From: JBDTMT01 sp033764095
Lineage (GTDB): Bacteria > Desulfobacterota > Binatia > HRBIN30 > CADEER01
Reading direction: 5' to 3'
Assembly: GCA_033764095.1 (NCBI GenBank)
Contig: JANRJF010000436.1
Coordinates: 1-10,741, forward strand
Length of the DNA stretch: 10,741 nucleotides
Part shown: positions 7,465-10,741 of the stretch, one piece after another
How positions within the stretch are numbered: position 1 is the stretch's first letter
How the letters are laid out: each line of letters starts with the position of its first letter
Translations under genes and position numbers: made by a program
The notes under the pieces: model-generated
Told to the model about the DNA's origin: nothing
Database searches by the model: none
The model's input: only the letters and a program-made list of their open reading frames with translations

Positions 7465-7518
7465 GAGGGATTTTCTAACTCGCGCGAGAAACGAAATCGA
7501 CCCGGGCGGCGCGCGAGC

Positions 7519-8451
7519 TCACCCTTCCGCTTCGGCCGCCAGCGCCAGGCGCTCGTCGGCGGCGGGCGAACGGTCGGGCGTGCTGCGCGTCGTCACCCAG
7601 ACGCCGGCCAGCACCAGCCCGCCGCCGAACACCTGCGAGAGCAGCAGCGGCTCGGCGAGGAAGACCGCGGCGAGCAGCGCGGTGAGCACCGGCACCAGGT
7701 AGACGAACACCACCGTGCGGCCGACGCCGACGGTGTGCACGCCGTAGAGGAAGAGCTGGCCGGCGAACACCGAGGAGAGCAGCACCATGATCGCCAGGCC
7801 GCCGACCGCGCCGGGCGAGGCGTGCGCCAGCTGCGCGAATGGCGCCTCGGGAAGCGCCAGCGTGAGGGTCACCAGGCTGCCGATGCCGTAACAGAGGGCG
7901 TTGGTCATCGCGTGCGGCAGGTGGGTGACGACGCGCCGCGAGCAGACGTTGAACAGCGCCCACAGCAACGCCGCGCCGACCGCCAGCATGTCGCCGGTGC
8001 GGGCGTGCAGCAGGCTGGCGAGCACGTCGAGATCGCCGTGCGTGATCACCACCGCGGCGCCGACCAGCGCCAGCCCGACGCCGCCCAGGGCGCGGCGCGT
8101 GAACGGCTCGCCGACCAGCGGTGCGAGCAGCACGGTGAAGGCCGGGTTGAGCGCCACCAGCAGCGAGGCGTTGGTGGCGCTGGTGCGCGCCAACGCCGCC
8201 ATGAAGGTCCACTGGTAGAGCACGCCGCCGCACAGCACCATCGCCGCCAGCGGCACCCACACCGGGGCGAGATTGGCGCTGCGCCGCCCGCGCCAGGCGA
8301 ACGGCAGCAGCAGCAGCGCCGCCGCCGCGTGCCGCAGCCCGGCCGCCGACAGCGGCGTGATCTCCGCCAGCACCGCCTTGCCGGCGATGAAGGCCGATGC
8401 CCAGAAGACGCTCGCCGCGATCAGACCTGCGTAGGCGCGGCGCTCCGACAT
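7519..8451 (-). CDS. EamA/DMT-superfamily transporter (permease)
   Basis: This 310-residue inner-membrane protein has about ten hydrophobic segments in two tandem EamA halves (about 8-138 and 154-287), as in the drug/metabolite transporter superfamily. Family features include FWASAFIAGKAVL in the first helix, the segment TSATNASLLVALNPAF followed by GEPFTRR (91-120), and the matching second-half segment YLVPVLTALLAAVFLAEPL (251-269). Members export amino acids, nucleobases, sugars or other small metabolites; sequence alone does not give the substrate. The last 25 residues are a polar alanine/glutamate-rich cytoplasmic tail. The ATG start at 8451 places the first helix right after a short charged N-terminus (MSERR). 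pyrF follows 54 bases downstream, which is suggestive but not proof of a pyrimidine-related cargo. Confidence 0.93.
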   Translation of the reverse strand: MSERRAYAGLIAASVFWASAFIAGKAVLAEITPLSAAGLRHAAAALLLLPFAWRGRRSANLAPVWVPLAAMVLCGGVLYQWTFMAALARTSATNASLLVALNPAFTVLLAPLVGEPFTRRALGGVGLALVGAAVVITHGDLDVLASLLHARTGDMLAVGAALLWALFNVCSRRVVTHLPHAMTNALCYGIGSLVTLTLALPEAPFAQLAHASPGAVGGLAIMVLLSSVFAGQLFLYGVHTVGVGRTVVFVYLVPVLTALLAAVFLAEPLLLSQVFGGGLVLAGVWVTTRSTPDRSPAADERLALAAEAEG

Positions 8452-8496
8452 GCTGGTGCTCTACCATCGCGCCGCGCCAGCGGCGACGGGGTGAGA

Positions 8497-8519
8497 CGAT
8501 CGTGGCGGCACGGCGCCGC
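8497..8519 (+). repeat. Direct repeat, copy 1, flanking the 8551-8699 element
   Basis: This 23-base stretch matches 8752-8774 at 21 of 23 positions in the same orientation, including an exact 15-base core GCGGCACGGCGCCGC (8505-8519). It lies left of the hairpin and inverted-repeat unit in the gap upstream of the transporter gene. Confidence 0.6.
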
Positions 8520-8527
8520 GCTGATGG

Positions 8528-8557
8528 CTGAATCGCCGGCTTTGCCGGCGAATTCAG
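8528..8557. repeat. Hairpin with GCCGGC-TTT-GCCGGC core
   Basis: Bases 8528-8540 pair with 8544-8557 around a TTT loop: eight consecutive pairs, one bulged A, then five more pairs. It abuts and slightly overlaps the left arm of the 8551-8699 inverted repeat. It is downstream of the NTF2-like gene and upstream of the transporter on the minus strand, so it could contribute to termination of the former, but no U-tract follows it. Confidence 0.7.
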
Positions 8558-8699
8558 TTCGGACCCCCAACCCAACCTTCCCCCGCTGACGCGGGGGAAG
8601 GAACCTAGCCGGTAAGCCCTGCCGCACATGACCTGCCCGGATCGGATTCCTTCCCCCGCGTCAGCGGGGGAAGGTTGGGATGGGGGTCCGAAGTGATTT
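8551..8699. repeat. Inverted-repeat element with 53-base arms that each self-fold
   Basis: Arms 8551-8603 and 8647-8699 are reverse complements at 50 of 53 positions; within 8558-8603 against 8647-8692 there is one mismatch in 46. The spacer is 43 bases. Each arm also contains a perfect 11-base-pair stem with a four-base loop (CCTTCCCCCGC at 8576-8586 and 8649-8659 pairing with GCGGGGGAAGG at 8591-8601 and 8664-8674). The element can therefore form either one long hairpin or two small ones. There is no ORF inside. It looks like a pair of REP-type palindromes in head-to-head arrangement or a short non-autonomous element. It occupies the middle of the 328-base gap 8452-8779; 8700-8751 contains nothing I recognise. 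Confidence 0.88.
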
Positions 8700-8751
8700 G
8701 TTGGGCAGAGCCGCCTATCGCCGGAGGCCGCTCTCTGGTTGCGGCGATCAG

Positions 8752-8774
8752 CGATCGGCGCGGCACGGCGCCGC
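8752..8774 (+). repeat. Direct repeat, copy 2, flanking the 8551-8699 element
   Basis: This is the second copy of the 23-base direct repeat (21 of 23 matching 8497-8519). It ends 5 bases before the stop codon of the NTF2-like gene. Its right part also forms a small hairpin (CGGCGC 8756-8761 with GCGCCG 8768-8773). Confidence 0.6.
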
Positions 8775-8779
8775 CCGCC

Positions 8780-9214
8780 TCAGCCGCGCAGATGGCGGCG
8801 CAGGTCGCCGAAGAGATCCATGAAGATCAGCCGGTCGTCGAAGCGCCACTGATCGCCGTCGCGCACGAAGCGGTCGTGGTAGCGGCCGGCGACGATCGGC
8901 TGCAGCGGCAGATCGGCGGCGGCCTGGAAGACGGTGAAATAGGAGCGCGCCGTGGCGCTGGCGCCGGCCGGGTCGAGCTCGATCACCAGGTTGGTGGTGA
9001 CGTGGCGGGTGCGCGGCACGCCGTCGTAGAGGATGACCCGGGCGGTCAGCACCGCCGCCACCTCGGCGGCGCCGCGGTAGGTGCCGCCCTGGGCGCCGCG
9101 ATAGACCGCCTTGGCGAACAACGCTCCCACCCCGGCCAGGTCGCCGGCGTCGATCCGCTCGGCATATCCATAGATGAGCGCCTCGATGGCCGCCCGGTCC
9201 GCCGTTGCGCTCAT
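8780..9214 (-). CDS. SnoaL/NTF2-like fold protein
   Basis: This 144-residue protein has the length and pattern of the SnoaL-like / nuclear transport factor 2 cone fold. It has an N-terminal helix (AAIEALIYGYAERIDAGDLAGVGALFA), the early segment VYRGAQGGTYRGAAEV, central strands (TRHVTTNLVIEL, ATARSYFTVFQ) and the closing pair GRYHDRFVRDGDQWRFDDRLIFMDLFG. Relatives include polyketide cyclases, steroid isomerases, dehydratases and dioxygenase small subunits, but also many non-enzymatic members; I see no residue set that selects one activity. The ATG at 9214 is supported by GGAG (9224-9221) six bases upstream. The gene is divergent from the WS/DGAT gene; its downstream gap holds the 8551-8699 inverted repeat. 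Confidence 0.88.
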   Translation of the reverse strand: MSATADRAAIEALIYGYAERIDAGDLAGVGALFAKAVYRGAQGGTYRGAAEVAAVLTARVILYDGVPRTRHVTTNLVIELDPAGASATARSYFTVFQAAADLPLQPIVAGRYHDRFVRDGDQWRFDDRLIFMDLFGDLRRHLRG

Positions 9215-9228
9215 CCGGCGCTCCGGGC

Positions 9229-9257
9229 TTGGCAGGCGGGCGGGGCCGAACTACAGA
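9229..9257 (+). promoter_or_regulatory. Tentative sigma-70-like promoter for the WS/DGAT gene
   Basis: TTGGCA at 9229-9234 differs by one base from the -35 consensus and is followed after 17 bases by TACAGA at 9252-9257, a poor -10 match (three of six). It lies in the 129-base divergent gap, 86 bases upstream of the start at 9344. The spacing is ideal, but the -10 is weak and the sigma preferences of this organism are unknown. Confidence 0.25.
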
Positions 9258-9330
9258 GGGAGCCCCCCGGCGTCCGCCACTCGGCCGCAGGGCGCCGGGC
9301 GCTGCTCGGGGGGAATCGCCGGAATACCGC

Positions 9331-9335
9331 GGAGG
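9331..9335 (+). promoter_or_regulatory. Strong ribosome binding site of the WS/DGAT gene
   Basis: GGAGG sits eight bases upstream of ATG 9344. It is the clearest Shine-Dalgarno sequence in the window and fixes the start of the plus-strand gene. Confidence 0.85.
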
Positions 9336-9343
9336 ATCCGATC

Positions 9344-10741
9344 ATGACGCGCTATGCGTACGATCATCTCACCTTCCTGGACAACTCCTTTCTCATCATG
9401 GAAGGGCCGAACTCGCCGATGCACATCGCCGGCACGGCGACCTTCGAGGCCGGCAACCTGCTGAAGAAGGACGACGGCGGCCTCGACATCGACCGCATCC
9501 GCGACTACGTCGCCTCGCGCCTGCACCTGATCCCGCGCTACCGCCAGCGCCTCGCCACCCTGCCGCTGCAGGGACGGCCGATCTGGGTGGACGACGCGCA
9601 CTTCAACATCCACTACCACGTCCGCCACACCGCCCTGCCGCGCCCCGGCGACGAGCGCCAGCTCAAGCGCCTGGCGGCGCGCATCATGGCGCAGCACCTC
9701 GACCGCTCGAAGCCGCTGTGGGAGATCTGGTTCGTCGAGGGGCTGGGCGGCGGCGACCGCTTCGCGATGATCAGCAAGATCCATCACTGCATGGTCGACG
9801 GCGTGTCGAGCGTCGACCTGCTCAACGTGCTGCTGCAGCTGGCACCCAGCGACGAGGTGCAGGAGGCGCCGGACTGGATCCCGCGGCCGGCGCCGACCGC
9901 CATCGACCTCGCCGGCGAGGCGGTCGAGCGCGTCACCACCTGGCCGCGCGCCATCGGCGGCACCGTGCAGCAGGCGCTGCGCGACGCGCAGGATCCGCGC
10001 TCCGACCTGCGCGCCCGCTTGCGCGCCTTCCGCGACATGTTCGGCACCAGCATGCGCACCGTGTCGACCACGCCGCTCAACCGGCCGATCGGCCCGCACC
10101 GCCGCTTCGACTGGCACAAGATCCCGCTCAGCGAGGTCAAGGCGGTGAAGAACGCGCTCGGCGGCACGCTCAACGACGTCGTGCTGGCGACCGTCAGCGG
10201 CGCCATCCGCCGCTTCCTCGAGCGCCATCGGGTCAACGTCGACACCCTCGACTTCCGCGTCATGGCACCGGTCAGCGTGCGCCACACCGACGAGCGCGGC
10301 ACGCTCGGCAACCGCGTCTCGGCCTGGATGGTGCCGCTGCCGCTCGCCGATCGCGACCCGCGCGACGCGCTGGCGCGGCTCCGCGAGACCACCGGCCAGC
10401 TGAAGGAATCGAAGGGCGCCATGGGCGCCGAGGTGCTGAGCGAGGTCGGCGAGTGGACGCCGTCCACCCTGCTCTCGCTCGCCTCGCGCATGCTGACCCG
10501 CGCCCTGCCCTTCAACCTGGTGGTCACCAACGTCCCGGGCCCGCAGCTGCCGCTCTACCTGATGAGCGCGCGCATGCTCGACAACTACGGCCTCATCCCG
10601 CTCACCGACTACCTGTGCCTCGGCATCGTCCTGTTCAGCTACGATGGCCAGCTGTGCTGGGGCTTCACCTGCGAGTGGGACCTGCTGCCCGACCTGCACG
10701 ACTTCGTGCTCGACATCCGCGCCGCGTTCGACGAGCTCAAG
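9344..10741 (+). CDS. Wax ester synthase / acyl-CoA:diacylglycerol acyltransferase (WS/DGAT), C-terminal end off the window
   Basis: The open frame runs 466 codons from ATG 9344 to the window edge without a stop. Family members are about 450-480 residues, so only a few residues are likely missing. The enzyme transfers an acyl group from acyl-CoA to a fatty alcohol or diacylglycerol, making wax esters or triacylglycerol for storage at the inner face of the membrane and on lipid bodies. The catalytic HHxxxDG motif is intact (HHCMVDG, H147-G153). Other family landmarks are PLWEIW at 124-129, the LND motif (N277-D278) followed by VVLATVSGAIRRFL, and TNVPGP (N396) near the C-terminus. The N-terminus (LTFLDNSFLIMEG...PMHIAG) matches the family's acceptor-site opening. 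This is the only plus-strand gene; it has a strong ribosome binding site and is divergent from the NTF2-like gene. Confidence 0.95.
   Translation, partial: MTRYAYDHLTFLDNSFLIMEGPNSPMHIAGTATFEAGNLLKKDDGGLDIDRIRDYVASRLHLIPRYRQRLATLPLQGRPIWVDDAHFNIHYHVRHTALPRPGDERQLKRLAARIMAQHLDRSKPLWEIWFVEGLGGGDRFAMISKIHHCMVDGVSSVDLLNVLLQLAPSDEVQEAPDWIPRPAPTAIDLAGEAVERVTTWPRAIGGTVQQALRDAQDPRSDLRARLRAFRDMFGTSMRTVSTTPLNRPIGPHRRFDWHKIPLSEVKAVKNALGGTLNDVVLATVSGAIRRFLERHRVNVDTLDFRVMAPVSVRHTDERGTLGNRVSAWMVPLPLADRDPRDALARLRETTGQLKESKGAMGAEVLSEVGEWTPSTLLSLASRMLTRALPFNLVVTNVPGPQLPLYLMSARMLDNYGLIPLTDYLCLGIVLFSYDGQLCWGFTCEWDLLPDLHDFVLDIRAAFDELK

Noticed and set aside
6820..8589. 589-codon plus-strand frame across pyrF and the transporter
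   Set aside because: It runs antisense to two well-supported genes and through the 8551-8699 repeat, and its composition is low-complexity Arg/Gln/Gly/His.
7475..8629. 384-codon minus-strand frame overlapping the transporter
   Set aside because: It is a shifted frame of the EamA gene with Arg/Ala/Gly-rich translation and no membrane segments; its start lies in the inverted repeat.
9251..10699. 482-codon minus-strand frame opposite the WS/DGAT gene
   Set aside because: The plus strand carries intact HHxxxDG, PLW, ND and NVPGP motifs and a strong ribosome binding site; the antisense product has no recognisable domain.
1..10741. Defence island, prophage, integrase or toxin-antitoxin system around the SNF2 gene
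   Set aside because: SNF2 ATPases occur in some defence systems (for example DISARM), but no methylase, nuclease, phospholipase-D or other partner is present; the neighbours are metabolic or exported proteins.

Overview
The window is very GC-rich throughout, including third codon positions, and is densely packed with ordinary bacterial chromosomal genes. GTG and TTG starts are common. The exported protein at the left edge carries a degenerate EF-hand/dockerin-like pair (D-x-D-G-x-G-x-I then E, then a second 'SDLIRAV' helix) with cysteines in between. I associate that architecture with uncultured deltaproteobacterial and Binatota-type genomes. The wax-ester-synthase gene, the epoxide-hydrolase-like protein and the SDR also fit a free-living, lipid-storing environmental bacterium. 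The phylum assignment is an inference, not something the window proves.

Layout: eight genes lie on the minus strand and are read right to left. These are an NTF2/SnoaL-like protein (9214-8780), an EamA/DMT transporter (8451-7519), orotidine 5'-phosphate decarboxylase pyrF (7464-6568), a 45-residue membrane peptide (6283-6146) whose stop overlaps the start of an epoxide-hydrolase-like alpha/beta hydrolase (6146-5205), an SDR oxidoreductase (5055-4222), a 1230-residue SWIM/SNF2 helicase-like ATPase (4153-461), and an exported EF-hand-like protein (464 to beyond the left edge) that starts inside the SNF2 stop codon (ATGA overlap). A single plus-strand gene, a WS/DGAT acyltransferase (9344 to beyond the right edge), diverges from the NTF2-like gene across a 129-base gap.

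The genes do not form one pathway. pyrF is pyrimidine biosynthesis, the SNF2 protein is DNA/chromatin-type remodelling, and the hydrolase, SDR and WS/DGAT are compatible with lipid or xenobiotic metabolism but are not visibly linked. The translational overlaps (ATGA and TAGTG) suggest two coupled gene pairs.

The most unusual content is in the gaps. Three of the four larger minus-strand gaps each hold a different long inverted repeat: a heptamer-built one at 5078-5208 that supplies the hydrolase stop codon; a MITE-like 194-base element with 42-base terminal inverted repeats at 6366-6559; and a 149-base element with 53-base arms at 8551-8699, each arm also folding on itself, with an adjoining hairpin and flanking 23-base direct repeats. 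A fourth inverted repeat lies inside the SNF2 coding sequence and encodes a two-part EP-rich / GS-rich linker. I see no CRISPR array, tRNA, rRNA, transposase, phage gene or recognisable defence cassette. I found no convincing novel multi-gene system; the repeats are the best leads.
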